From Lutibacter sp. (GTDB taxonomy: Bacteria; Bacteroidota; Bacteroidia; Flavobacteriales; Flavobacteriaceae): a stretch of 11,870 bases of DNA. Every line of letters starts with the position of its first letter. Within the stretch, counting starts at the first letter, position 1. Below are positions 1 to 8,000 of the stretch, piece by piece. The stretch lies in NCBI GenBank assembly GCA_030748365.1, contig JASMME010000019.1, positions 1 through 11,870 on the forward strand, read 5' to 3'. A program made the position numbers and the translations under genes. The notes beneath the pieces were generated by a model. It was not told the origin of the DNA. It was given only the letters and a program-made list of their open reading frames with translations, and did not search any database.

Positions 1-1208
1 AGCGAGGCGATGATAATCACAGCGAGCATGGAGACTGCCACCGTAAAACTAAAAATCAGCGGCAGTTGCATCAGTGATCCGAATAGGATGATTAGCATCC
101 CTAAAACCAGGCCGTTGATCAGGCTTAGGCCAATCTCTTTTAATAAGCGGTTTAGCAAGCTTCCCTTGATAATATCATTGGCCAGTCCCTGAACGACAAT
201 GGCAGAGGATTGAACCCCTACATTTCCGGCCATCGCCGCAATCAGTGGGGTAAAGTAAAAAAGTTCTTTATAACTGTTAAGTGCTTCTTCAAAACCCTCC
301 ATGATAAATACACTTCCAAGCCCCCCTATCAGGCCCAAGACCAGCCAGGGCAATCGGGCCCTGGTAAGTGTCCATACACTGTCATCGGCTTCTACATCTT
401 CCACCAAACCGGCAGCCAGTTGGTAGTCTTTTTCTGCTTCCTCCTTGATAACGTCTACAATGTCATCAATCGTAATCCTACCCATCAGACGGCCCATTTC
501 ATCCACCACAGGAATGGCTTCCAAGTCGTATTTTTGCATGATCTTCGCCACATCTACTGCGTCATCGTGTACATTGACAGAGTCTACTTTTCTGATAAAT
601 ACATCCTTGATCGCTGTTTTGGTAGAGGTGGTCAAGAGGTCTTTGAGTGAAAGCCTACCAATCAATTTTTCCGCATCGTCAACTACATAAATGGAATGCA
701 CCCTTGTTACTGCTTCTGCCTGTATACGCATTTGTTTGACGCAGGTTAGCACGTTCCAGTTGTGGTTGACTTTTACCAGTTCTTTGGCCATAAGCCCTCC
801 AGCGGTGTGTTCATCATAGCTTAAGAGTTCTACAATTTCCTTGGCATGCTCAGCATCCTCGAGTTGGGAAATCACCGCGGCTTTTTGTGCCTCGGGAAGT
901 TCCGCAATAATGTCAGCGGCGTCATCGGTATCTAAAGCGTCTATTTCTTCTGCAATCTCTTTGGAAGAAAGGCCTTTTAGGATCTTCTCTCGGGTGTCTT
1001 CATCGAGTTCCGCAATGACGTCAGAGGTCTTGTCGCTGTCCAAAAGTTTGATTAGGTAGAGCGACTCCTTAGTGGTCAGTTCTTCAATGATTTCTGCAAC
1101 GTCAGCGTAGTGTACATCCTTCAGCGAAGTCAAGAGAGGGGTGTCTTTTCCATCAGCGATGAGCTGCTGAATTTTCTGAAGGTATGATTTGGTCATTTCA
1201 AAAGACAT
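1..1208 (-). CDS. mgtE: Magnesium channel/transporter MgtE, C-terminus missing (runs off left edge)
   Basis: MgtE is a homodimeric inner-membrane Mg2+ channel gated by its cytosolic domains. I translated the complement from the window edge: 402 codons are present and remain open at position 1, so about 50 residues are missing compared with a typical ~450-residue family member. Residues 1 to ~135 form the acidic helical N domain, rich in EE, DD and [13 protein letters not shown] segments. Residues ~140-260 are the paired CBS domains ([16 protein letters not shown] and [18 protein letters not shown]). The membrane part begins near residue 286 ([11 protein letters not shown]) and contains the family motif GNVGVQ at about 328-333, followed by two more hydrophobic segments. 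The chosen ATG (1206-1208) gives MSFEMTKSY and overlaps the end of rsmA by 11 nt. A second ATG at 1194-1196, just after the rsmA stop, is the alternative start. Translational coupling to rsmA is likely. Confidence 0.95.
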   Translation of the reverse strand, partial: MSFEMTKSYLQKIQQLIADGKDTPLLTSLKDVHYADVAEIIEELTTKESLYLIKLLDSDKTSDVIAELDEDTREKILKGLSSKEIAEEIDALDTDDAADIIAELPEAQKAAVISQLEDAEHAKEIVELLSYDEHTAGGLMAKELVKVNHNWNVLTCVKQMRIQAEAVTRVHSIYVVDDAEKLIGRLSLKDLLTTSTKTAIKDVFIRKVDSVNVHDDAVDVAKIMQKYDLEAIPVVDEMGRLMGRITIDDIVDVIKEEAEKDYQLAAGLVEDVEADDSVWTLTRARLPWLVLGLIGGLGSVFIMEGFEEALNSYKELFYFTPLIAAMAGNVGVQSSAIVVQGLANDIIKGSLLNRLLKEIGLSLINGLVLGMLIILFGSLMQLPLIFSFTVAVSMLAVIIIAS

Positions 1209-1971
1209 CGTTGGCTATTTTAGACGTTAGTTCTATAAATGCCTGAACTGACAATTGTTCCGGACGTTTCGCAAAGATAGTATCTTCTCTTAAACTATCC
1301 GATAAATTCATGGGTTTTAAACTGTTCCGTAGTGTTTTTCTCCTTTGATTAAAAGCGGTTTTCACCACCTTGAAAAAGAGCGGCTCACTGACCGGAAGAC
1401 GCGTGTTTTTTCGGACCATCCGAATGACCCCCGAATCTACCTTGGGTGGGGGTCGAAACACAGAAGGGGGCACGGTAAACAAATACGACACCTCGTAAAA
1501 CGCCTGGGTCAGTACGGATAAAATTCCATACTTTTTACTACCCTCTTTTTCCGCAATACGCTGTGCGACCTCTTTTTGAAACATCCCTGTAAGCTCTGGA
1601 ACCTGTTGGCGGTTTTCAAGAACTTTAAAGACGATTTGAGAAGAAATATTATAGGGGAAGTTTCCGACAATGGCCAGGGGTTCATCGCCGAAGAAGGCTG
1701 GCAAGTCAATCTTTAGAAAATCGCCGGGTATGATGCGTCCGTGCAGATTTAGATACTGTGCTTCCAGATAAGCCACGGATTCCTGGTCAATCTCAATCAC
1801 ATGGGTTGTAAAAGGTTTGCGCAACAAATACTTGGTCAAAACACCCATACCAGGGCCTATTTCCAGCACCCTTTGGTACCCATTGTGGGTAAGGGCATCA
1901 GCGATGTCAGCAGCAATCCGTTCGTCTGTCAGAAAATGTTGTCCCAAGTGTTTTTTGGCACGTACGCTCAT
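1198..1971 (-). CDS. rsmA: 16S rRNA (adenine1518-N6/adenine1519-N6)-dimethyltransferase KsgA
   Basis: KsgA (RsmA) uses S-adenosylmethionine to dimethylate the two adjacent adenines in the helix 45 loop of 16S rRNA, a late checkpoint in 30S assembly. The 257 residues match the usual family length. Visible motifs are LGQHFL (9-14), the SAM-binding loop EIGPGMG (37-43), the acidic EID (60-62), D84 in PGDFL, the catalytic motif NFPYNIS (104-110, a variant of NLPYNI), FQKEVAQRI (131-139), [10 protein letters not shown] (171-180) and [10 protein letters not shown] (207-216). The ATG gives [14 protein letters not shown], a normal start with the substrate-binding N-terminus intact. The gene begins 15 nt after the DUF4286 stop and overlaps mgtE by 11 nt, so it is most likely part of the serS-DUF4286-rsmA-mgtE transcript. 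Nothing looks damaged. Confidence 0.97.
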   Translation of the reverse strand: MSVRAKKHLGQHFLTDERIAADIADALTHNGYQRVLEIGPGMGVLTKYLLRKPFTTHVIEIDQESVAYLEAQYLNLHGRIIPGDFLKIDLPAFFGDEPLAIVGNFPYNISSQIVFKVLENRQQVPELTGMFQKEVAQRIAEKEGSKKYGILSVLTQAFYEVSYLFTVPPSVFRPPPKVDSGVIRMVRKNTRLPVSEPLFFKVVKTAFNQRRKTLRNSLKPMNLSDSLREDTIFAKRPEQLSVQAFIELTSKIANDVF

Positions 1972-1986
1972 ATCGTTCTTAAAAAA

Positions 1987-2307
1987 TTAGTCGGTGCTTG
2001 CTTCCACCACCCTTTTTAGTATGGAATCAAACATAAGGGCTTTGTCTTTAAACCGCTCTTGTACGGCTGCCTGATGCTTAGGAGCTTCCGCCCGCTGATA
2101 GCGTTCAAGTGCTTCCAGAGAATCTGTCGAATACTGGACAGCATAGGTCAGTCCTCCTTGGGCTGCATCTGTCAAAACCTGACAGATAACCACCTTGTTG
2201 AAAGTTCCGGAAGACAAGATTTCCGGAATGTGTTTGGTGGTCATCCAGTGCATCCAGGATTCGTGGATAGACGGGTCCAAACTGCTTGTTATGTTGTAAC
2301 TATACAT
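1987..2307 (-). CDS. DUF4286 family protein (small conserved Bacteroidota protein)
   Basis: This 106-residue cytosolic protein starts MYSYNITSSLDPSIHESWMHW, has no signal peptide or membrane segment, and matches my recollection of the DUF4286 family, which is common next to rsmA in Flavobacteriia. The pattern of an N-terminal beta strand, a WMxWM helix, a middle segment TYAVQYSTDS and a charged helical C-terminal half resembles small ferredoxin-like dimeric alpha/beta-barrel (Dabb-type) folds. That fold assignment is inference. The biochemical role is unknown. It sits 77 nt after serS and 15 nt before rsmA on the same strand, so it is probably co-expressed with translation genes. I saw no convincing promoter in the 77-nt gap. 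The reading frame is intact, and the start has no competing upstream ATG in the track of this frame. Confidence 0.85.
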   Translation of the reverse strand: MYSYNITSSLDPSIHESWMHWMTTKHIPEILSSGTFNKVVICQVLTDAAQGGLTYAVQYSTDSLEALERYQRAEAPKHQAAVQERFKDKALMFDSILKRVVEASTD

Positions 2308-2384
2308 ACGCTGTTTATTATGGATTTATTACCGCTGTGAATCCTCCACAAAGCACCGATTGTTATAAAGGGCTTTTCCAGATA

Positions 2385-3659
2385 TTAATCTATCTTGTCG
2401 AAACCGCAATACGGTACCAGTACTTCGGGAATCACAATGCCTTCGGGTGTTTGGCAGTTTTCCAACAACCCGGCCAATACCCTGGGCAAAGCCAATGAAC
2501 TTCCATTCAGTGTATGGGCCAATTCACTTTTCCCTTGTTTGTTCTTAAAACGCAACTTTAAACGGTTGGCTTGGAAGGTTTCAAAATTGGATACCGAACT
2601 GATCTCCAACCAGCGGGATTGTGCGGTGGAATAGACCTCAAAATCATAGGTTAGGGCCGCGGTAAAGCCCAGATCACCCCCACAGAGTCGTAAGATTCTG
2701 TACGGCAGCCCCAGGGCGCGTAAAATATCCTTGACATGGTCAACCATAAGGTCCAGGGCCTGGTATGATTTGTCTGGGTGCTCTATACGTACAATCTCGA
2801 CTTTGTCAAACTGATGTAAACGGTTTAAACCACGAACATGAGCGCCATAGGAACCTGCTTCACGCCTAAAACAAGGTGTATAACCAGTGTGTAAAATGGG
2901 GAAATCGTTTTCCTTTAACAAGACATCCCGATAGAGATTGGTCACTGGAACCTCGGCAGTGGGTATTAGGTCTAAATTGTCTTCGGTAACATGGTACATC
3001 TGCCCCTCTTTATCGGGCAACTGACCGGTTCCGTATCCGGAAGCCTCATTGACCAAGTGCGGCACCTGTACCTCCTGGTACCCTGCTGCTGTATTTTGAT
3101 CTAAAAAGAAATTGATCAGGGCACGTTGCAACCGGGCCCCTTTTCCTTTGTATACGGGAAAGCCGGCTCCGGTAATCTTGTTTCCCAGTTCAAAGTCGAT
3201 AATGTCGTATTTTTTGGCGAGTTCCCAATGAGGCAGGGCCCCTTCAAACAGATCAGGGATAGCGCCTTCTTCAAAAACGGTTTCGTTGTCTTCTTCAGTA
3301 CTTCCCGATGGTACCAGTTGGTTGGGAATATTAGGAAGCTGGTATAACAAGTCCTGTAGGGCTGTAGCATTTTTCTGTAGCTGGGCTGTAAGCGCCTTGG
3401 ATTGTTCCTTTAACTGGGTTGTTTTTTGCTTTAACAAGGTGGCTTTCTGGTGCTCGCCAGCTTTAAAAAAAAGACCGATCTCTTTTGACAACTTATTGGA
3501 TTCTGCCAACACAGCATCCAGTGTTGCCTGGGTAGTTCTTCTGATCTCATCAGCCTCAAGTGTTTTGGAGACCAAAGTCTCAGCGCCCGCAATATTTCGT
3601 TTTAGAAGGCCTTTGATGACCACTTCCCGATGCGCCCTGATAAATGCAATTTGTAACAT
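2385..3659 (-). CDS. serS: Seryl-tRNA synthetase (class II)
   Basis: SerS charges tRNA-Ser (and tRNA-Sec where present) with serine via seryl-adenylate in the cytosol. The protein is 424 residues, typical for the family. Residues ~25-110 form the long antiparallel coiled-coil arm that grips the tRNA long variable arm. The catalytic core shows the TAE serine-binding segment (LIPTAEVPVT, 231-240), motif 2 FRREAGSYG (264-272) followed by RGLNRLHQFDKVEIV, and motif 3 NGSSLALPRVLAGLLE (385-400). The C-terminus VLVPYCGF is characteristic. The open frame extends 15 codons further upstream to position 3704, but I place the start at the ATG encoding MLQIAFIRAH. That is the conserved beginning of bacterial SerS, and the extension would run through a leader hairpin. 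It is the first gene of the downstream cluster; ribF ends 110 nt upstream. Confidence 0.96.
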   Translation of the reverse strand: MLQIAFIRAHREVVIKGLLKRNIAGAETLVSKTLEADEIRRTTQATLDAVLAESNKLSKEIGLFFKAGEHQKATLLKQKTTQLKEQSKALTAQLQKNATALQDLLYQLPNIPNQLVPSGSTEEDNETVFEEGAIPDLFEGALPHWELAKKYDIIDFELGNKITGAGFPVYKGKGARLQRALINFFLDQNTAAGYQEVQVPHLVNEASGYGTGQLPDKEGQMYHVTEDNLDLIPTAEVPVTNLYRDVLLKENDFPILHTGYTPCFRREAGSYGAHVRGLNRLHQFDKVEIVRIEHPDKSYQALDLMVDHVKDILRALGLPYRILRLCGGDLGFTAALTYDFEVYSTAQSRWLEISSVSNFETFQANRLKLRFKNKQGKSELAHTLNGSSLALPRVLAGLLENCQTPEGIVIPEVLVPYCGFDKID

Positions 3660-3679
3660 GCTTCTTGTCGGTTTTATTA

Positions 3680-3712
3680 AACCCGCTTTCCTTGTTTGTT
3701 GCAAAGCGGATT
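3680..3712 (-). promoter_or_regulatory. Hairpin in the serS leader
   Basis: The arms at 3703-3712 and 3680-3689 are inverted repeats. In the minus-strand transcript AATCCGCTTT pairs with AAAGCGGGTT, ten pairs including one G-U, around a 13-nt loop. The hairpin starts a few bases after the expected start of transcription from the candidate promoter at 3722-3729, and ends 20 nt before the serS ATG. It is followed by TAATAAAAC rather than a uridine run, so it is a poor intrinsic terminator for ribF. A role in mRNA stability or serS translation is inference. Confidence 0.45.
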
Positions 3713-3721
3713 GCTTCAGGG

Positions 3722-3729
3722 CAAATGTA
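3722..3729 (-). promoter_or_regulatory. Candidate Bacteroidota -7 promoter element upstream of serS
   Basis: On the minus strand this reads TACATTTG, a full match to the Bacteroidota -7 consensus TAnnTTTG. It lies 62 nt upstream of the serS ATG, in the gap after ribF. No good TTTG -33 element is visible at the usual 19-21 nt spacing, only a weak CTGG-like match. It would place the transcript start near 3715 and give serS its own promoter besides readthrough from ribF. Confidence 0.4.
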
Positions 3730-3769
3730 AGGAATTGCGCTTAAAACCAGGGCATGCTTCCTTAGATAT

Positions 3770-4714
3770 TCAGGGATGTAATGGCTTGCGTTGTTTTATA
3801 AAGGACTGGGCATTGAGCCGGTCTGTCTGGAGTTGTTTTTTCAGTGCCTCTACCGAGTTAAACTTCTCTTCTGCCCGTAAAAACTTCAAGACTTGTACCT
3901 GAATTTTTTGGCCGTACAGGTCTTGTTGAAGATTAAAAAAATGAATCTCAATGGTTTGCGTATCACCACCCAGTGTAGGTTTATACCCTATGTTCATCAT
4001 GCCATAAACAAGGCGTTGGTCTATAGTAGCCTGTACGATATAAGCCCCTGTTTTTGGAATCAGTTTATAGGATTCTTCTATATACAGGTTGGCCGTTGGG
4101 AAACCGATGGTCTTACCCAAGCTTTTTCCCTTTACCACCGTACCGGTCAACATAAAAGGATAGCCTAGATAACGGTTTGCCCTTTCTATATCACCTGTAT
4201 CAAGGGCTTTGCGGATCTTGGTGGAACTTACCGCGATATTGTCAATGTCTTGTTCGGATATCTCACTTACTTCGAAATCGTAGGTATGGGCATAATCTTC
4301 CAATTGCTCGTAATTGCCCTCCCTGTTCTTACCAAAATGATGGTCATAGCCAATAAATAACTTGGAAACATGTAGGGTATTGACCAATAAAGATCGGACA
4401 AAATCCAGGGCAGACAGCCTGGCAAAATCCTTGGAGAAAGGATGGATAAAGAGCTGTTCCAGGCCCGTACTCTCAAGCAATTGAATCCGTTCGTCAAGGG
4501 TGTTGATCAACTTGAGTTCAACATCCTGCTGTAGCACCATTCGTGGATGGGGGAAAAAAGTCAGTAACAGTGGGGTGGTTTTGTTTTCCCTGGCCTCATC
4601 GATCAGGGTTTTCAGGACTTTTTGATGGCCTATATGAACACCGTCAAAGGTGCCTATGGTAATATAAGTCTTTTCTGTAGCCTTAAAAGACGCCTGGTTT
4701 CTATAAATCTTCAC
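3770..4714 (-). CDS. ribF: Bifunctional riboflavin kinase / FAD synthetase (GTG start)
   Basis: RibF phosphorylates riboflavin to FMN and then adenylylates FMN to FAD, giving the cell its flavin cofactors. The 314 residues match the two-domain bacterial enzyme. The N-terminal adenylyltransferase domain (1 to ~185) has the nucleotidyltransferase loop GTFDGVHIGH (21-30), FPHP (54-57), GYDHHFGKNREGN (122-134) and SSTKIRKAL (163-171). The C-terminal flavokinase domain (~188-310) has GTVVKGKSLGKTIGFPTANL with the PTAN metal/nucleotide motif at 206-209, NIGYKPT (241-247) and the candidate catalytic base E256. The start codon is GTG at 4712-4714. It gives the family-typical MKIYRNQASF, and no in-frame ATG lies just upstream. 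It is divergent from the protease gene and followed after 110 nt by serS. Confidence 0.95.
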   Translation of the reverse strand: MKIYRNQASFKATEKTYITIGTFDGVHIGHQKVLKTLIDEARENKTTPLLLTFFPHPRMVLQQDVELKLINTLDERIQLLESTGLEQLFIHPFSKDFARLSALDFVRSLLVNTLHVSKLFIGYDHHFGKNREGNYEQLEDYAHTYDFEVSEISEQDIDNIAVSSTKIRKALDTGDIERANRYLGYPFMLTGTVVKGKSLGKTIGFPTANLYIEESYKLIPKTGAYIVQATIDQRLVYGMMNIGYKPTLGGDTQTIEIHFFNLQQDLYGQKIQVQVLKFLRAEEKFNSVEALKKQLQTDRLNAQSFIKQRKPLHP

Positions 4715-4745
4715 GTTCGAAAAGTTTTGAATCGTACATGTTCGA

Positions 4746-4753
4746 CAAAAGTA
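4746..4753 (-). promoter_or_regulatory. Candidate -7 promoter element for ribF
   Basis: The minus strand reads TACTTTTG, matching TAnnTTTG, 31 nt upstream of the ribF GTG. That would leave a short leader of about 25 nt. A -33 TTTG at the normal spacing is not evident, so the call rests on the -7 element and its position. Confidence 0.4.
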
Positions 4754-4874
4754 ACCATTTAATCAACACACCCATAAGTTTAAAAGCAAGTCCATACCCT
4801 TAAAATTTATACAAAATGACAGATATGTGTAAATATAGTACGATAAAGGGGTAAAATAGAATTTATAAAAATCG

Positions 4875-4882
4875 TACCTTTG
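4875..4882 (+). promoter_or_regulatory. Candidate -7 promoter element for the metalloprotease gene
   Basis: TACCTTTG matches the Bacteroidota -7 consensus TAnnTTTG exactly. It lies 136 nt upstream of the protease ATG, so the predicted start of transcription near 4889 implies an unusually long leader. The region 19-25 nt upstream is AT-rich without a TTTG -33 element, which lowers confidence. Confidence 0.4.
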
Positions 4883-4960
4883 TGAACCTTGCTGCTATGA
4901 TAAAGGTTTTTATAACGAATATATGTCTAATTATAATTTCAACTAAATGAATAACAGCCT

Positions 4961-4998
4961 GTTGGTCTAAATTCAACCAACATTGGTGGTGGTTGAAT
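4961..4998 (+). promoter_or_regulatory. Overlapping, mutually exclusive inverted repeats in the protease leader
   Basis: A perfect 9-bp inverted repeat pairs ATTCAACCA (4971-4979) with TGGTTGAAT (4990-4998) around a 10-nt loop. An alternative 6-bp pairing joins GTTGGT (4961-4966) with ACCAAC (4976-4981). The two share bases 4976-4979 and cannot form together. The larger one ends 19 nt before the protease ATG. The pairing is seen in the sequence; a regulatory role (operator, or translation control by folding) is inference. Confidence 0.4.
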
Positions 4999-5017
4999 AT
5001 ATACTAAAATTTATGCC

Positions 5018-8000
5018 ATGATGAGATTTTTTTACCCTTCTAAAATTTGCTTAGTCCTTTGCTGCCTTACTGTTGGCCTTGCCTTACAAGCCCAAGAAAA
5101 GAGTCCACTTTGGACAGCCATTGACAAAAGTGAGGCAAGCACTGCCAAAACACTTTTTAAGGAAACAAAACCCCGCGACTATAGGCTCTTTACGCTTCGA
5201 GTCAATGAGCTAAAAAACACCCTTGTAAAAGCCCCACAGCGCGGAGCGAAAAAAGGCAGCAAAAAGATGGTACTGCAGTTCCCGAATGAAAGGGGAGTGC
5301 TGGAACGTTTTGAGGTGGTAGAAGCCTCTGTAATGGCCCCGGAACTACAGGCCAAATACCCCAGTATCCGCTCCTATGCCGGTAAGGGACTAGACCATCC
5401 CGGTGCAAGCATCCGTTTTAGTGTATCGCCCTTGGGATTCAAGGGGATGGTACGCCGACCTGGTGCAGCCACGACCATCATAGAGCCTTATACAAAAGAG
5501 GCTACTCAATACATTGTCTTTGACAAAGGTGACAGGACCGACCTTAAAACCTTCGAATGCCTGGTGGAGGATGCCGTACAACAAAAGAAGACAAGCAGTT
5601 CTTATAGCTTAAAAAACGCCGATGACGGCATTTTAAGAACCTACCGCTTGGCCATGTCTGCCGATGGTGAATACACCCAATACTTCGGGGGCACCAAGGA
5701 AGCTGCCTTGGCAGCCATCAACGCCACCATGACCCGGGTAAACGGCGTGTTTGAAATTGATTTCAATACGACCATGGTACTCATTGCCAATACCGATGAT
5801 GTTATTTATACCGACCCGGCTACCGATCCTTATGGAAGCAATCCAAACAGTGAGTTACAGGCAACTCTGACCGCTGAAATTGGCGAAGAAAACTACGATA
5901 TTGGACACCTGGTTCAGCAAGGGGCTGATGCTGGTAATGCCGGTTGTATCGGTTGTGTCTGTGTAGATGGTCAAAAAGGGAGTGGCATCACTTCCTTCTC
6001 AAGCCCTGAAGGGGATAATTTTGACATCGATTTTGTAGCCCATGAAATGGGACACCAGTTTGGTGCCAACCACACCTTTACACAAGGTAGTGAGGGAGGA
6101 ACAGGTACACAGATGGAACCAGGAAGTGGTTCCACCATCATGGGGTATGCCGGTATTACGGGTGCCACCGATGTACAGGACCACTCTGATCCGTACTTTC
6201 ATGCGGCCTCTATAAAACAAGTAACCGATTATATCAAAACAACTACCTGCCAGACAGACACAGCTACCGGAAACAACACACCTACGGCAGATGCAGGCAG
6301 CGATTACACCATTCCTGGAGGAACCCCTTTTGTACTGACCGGTGACGGAACAGACGCAGACGACGATGCACTGACATTTTGCTGGGAGCAGTTCGATGAA
6401 AACAATGCGGCCCATACCTTTCCGAGCCCTACAGAAACCAGCGGGGTGGCTTTTCGTTCTTTTCCCCCTATTGTCGAAAAATACCGGTACTTCCCCAAAA
6501 TGGAAACGGTGCTCACAGGCAATACCACCAGCCAGTGGGAGGCTGTACCAACCGTATCGAGGGACCTAACTTTTAGGTTGACCGTACGGGACAATGTAGC
6601 CGGTGGCGGACAAAACAACAGTGACGATATGATTGTAAGTGTGGACGGTGCTAGTGGGCCCTTTGTGGTCTCCTCACAGGCCAGTGCTGAAAACTGGGAT
6701 GCAGGAACAGCACAAACCATCACCTGGGACGTAGCGGGTACAGACAGTGCGCCAGTTAACTGTGACACCGTAAGTATCCTGTTTTCCACAGATGGTGGAA
6801 ATACCTTCCCCATTACCCTGGCTTCCAATATAGCTAATAATGGCTCTTATGATGTAATCGCACCGAATGAAACCACCACCAACGGACGGATTAAGATTGT
6901 GGCTGATGACAATATATTCTATACCTTAAATACCTCCGATATTGCGGTTCAAGCTTCTGAATTCATCATGAGCTTTGACCAGTATTCTCTAGCTGCTTGT
7001 GCACCGACGAGTGTGGACTACACCTTTACCTACAACACCTTCCTGGGCTTTGATGAGGAGGCTGCTTTTACGGCTTCCGGAAACCCTGATGGCACTACTG
7101 TTAGTTTTAATCCCGCTACGGCAACCACGGACGGCACCACCGTTACTATGACACTCAGTGGTATTGAGACCAGCATGGTCGGTAGCCACCAGATTGACGT
7201 TACGGGTACGTCGACCACCATTAACAAAACAACCGCTGTGAACCTGCAAGTCTATTCGTCCAACATAGCAACACCTGTGCTCAATGCACCGGCAGATGGC
7301 GCTGTTGACTTGCTATCTAATGATGTTTTATTGAGTTGGGAGGCAGATGTAAATGTGGTAACCTATACCATAGACATCGCCACTGACAGTGGTTTTGCCA
7401 GTATTGTTGAATCCACAACAACAGGTAGCAATACCTACCAACCTACTGCGCTGGTTGCCAACACCAGTTACTACTGGAGGGTTAAGGGAACCAATAATTG
7501 CGGAGGCGATAGCGGGTACACTGGGGTATATGCTTTTACCACAGCCAATATCACCTGTGATTCTGTAAGTGCCATAAACACACCAGTAGCCATCCCTGAT
7601 GGCGCAGGAAACAACCAGGCTGGCAGCCCGCTGAACTCAACAATCACTTTCCCGGTAAACAAGACCATTTCCGATGTCAATGTGACCGTCAATGTCACGC
7701 ACAGCTATGTGGAAGACCTGGTTATTTCCCTAATCGCCCCTGATGAGACAAGAATTGTATTGTTTGACCGGCAATGTGGAAGTAATGACAATATCAGCAT
7801 TACCTATGATGATGAGGCAGGAGCCAGTATCAGCTGCGAAACCCCCGTCACCGGAACTGCCACCCCAGCCAATGCCTTGAGTGGTTTTGACGGAAAAGAG
7901 TCAGCAGGAACGTGGACCTTAGAGGTGGTAGATTATTACAATGCTGATGCCGGAACACTTGAGAGTTGGAGTCTAGATATTTGTGGAATTCCTTTACCGG

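Larger units (their letters stand above)
4715..5017. other. Divergent AT-rich intergenic region between ribF and the protease gene
   Basis: These 303 nt hold no credible protein-coding gene or tRNA. The ribF side carries one TAnnTTTG element. The protease side carries another at 4875-4882, followed by about 130 nt of leader. In the leader I see a weak inverted repeat (AACCTT 4885-4890 with AAGGTT 4903-4908, followed by a short T run), two abutting 7-codon mini-ORFs (4923-4970) and overlapping inverted repeats (4961-4998). The middle (about 4754-4870) is AT-rich with no feature I can name. Confidence 0.7.

Noticed and set aside
210..650. 146-codon open frame on the plus strand
   Set aside because: Antisense to mgtE, whose minus-strand frame shows clear CBS and channel motifs over the same bases.
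3660..3704. N-terminal extension of SerS by 15 codons
   Set aside because: The family starts at MLQIAFIR; the extension MQQTRKAGL has no counterpart that I know and runs through the leader hairpin.
3680..3712. Rho-independent terminator for ribF
   Set aside because: The stem is good but the following bases are TAATAAAAC on the transcript, not a uridine run.
3286..3744. 152-codon open frame on the plus strand
   Set aside because: Antisense to the coiled-coil part of serS; the serS frame is unmistakable and this product has no domain.
4885..4912. Attenuator-type terminator in the protease leader
   Set aside because: The stem is only 6 bp with two GC pairs and a 12-nt loop; too weak to call on its own.
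6304..6828. 174-codon open frame on the minus strand
   Set aside because: Antisense to the PKD/Ig-like part of the protease; serine/valine/proline-rich shadow with no recognisable domain.
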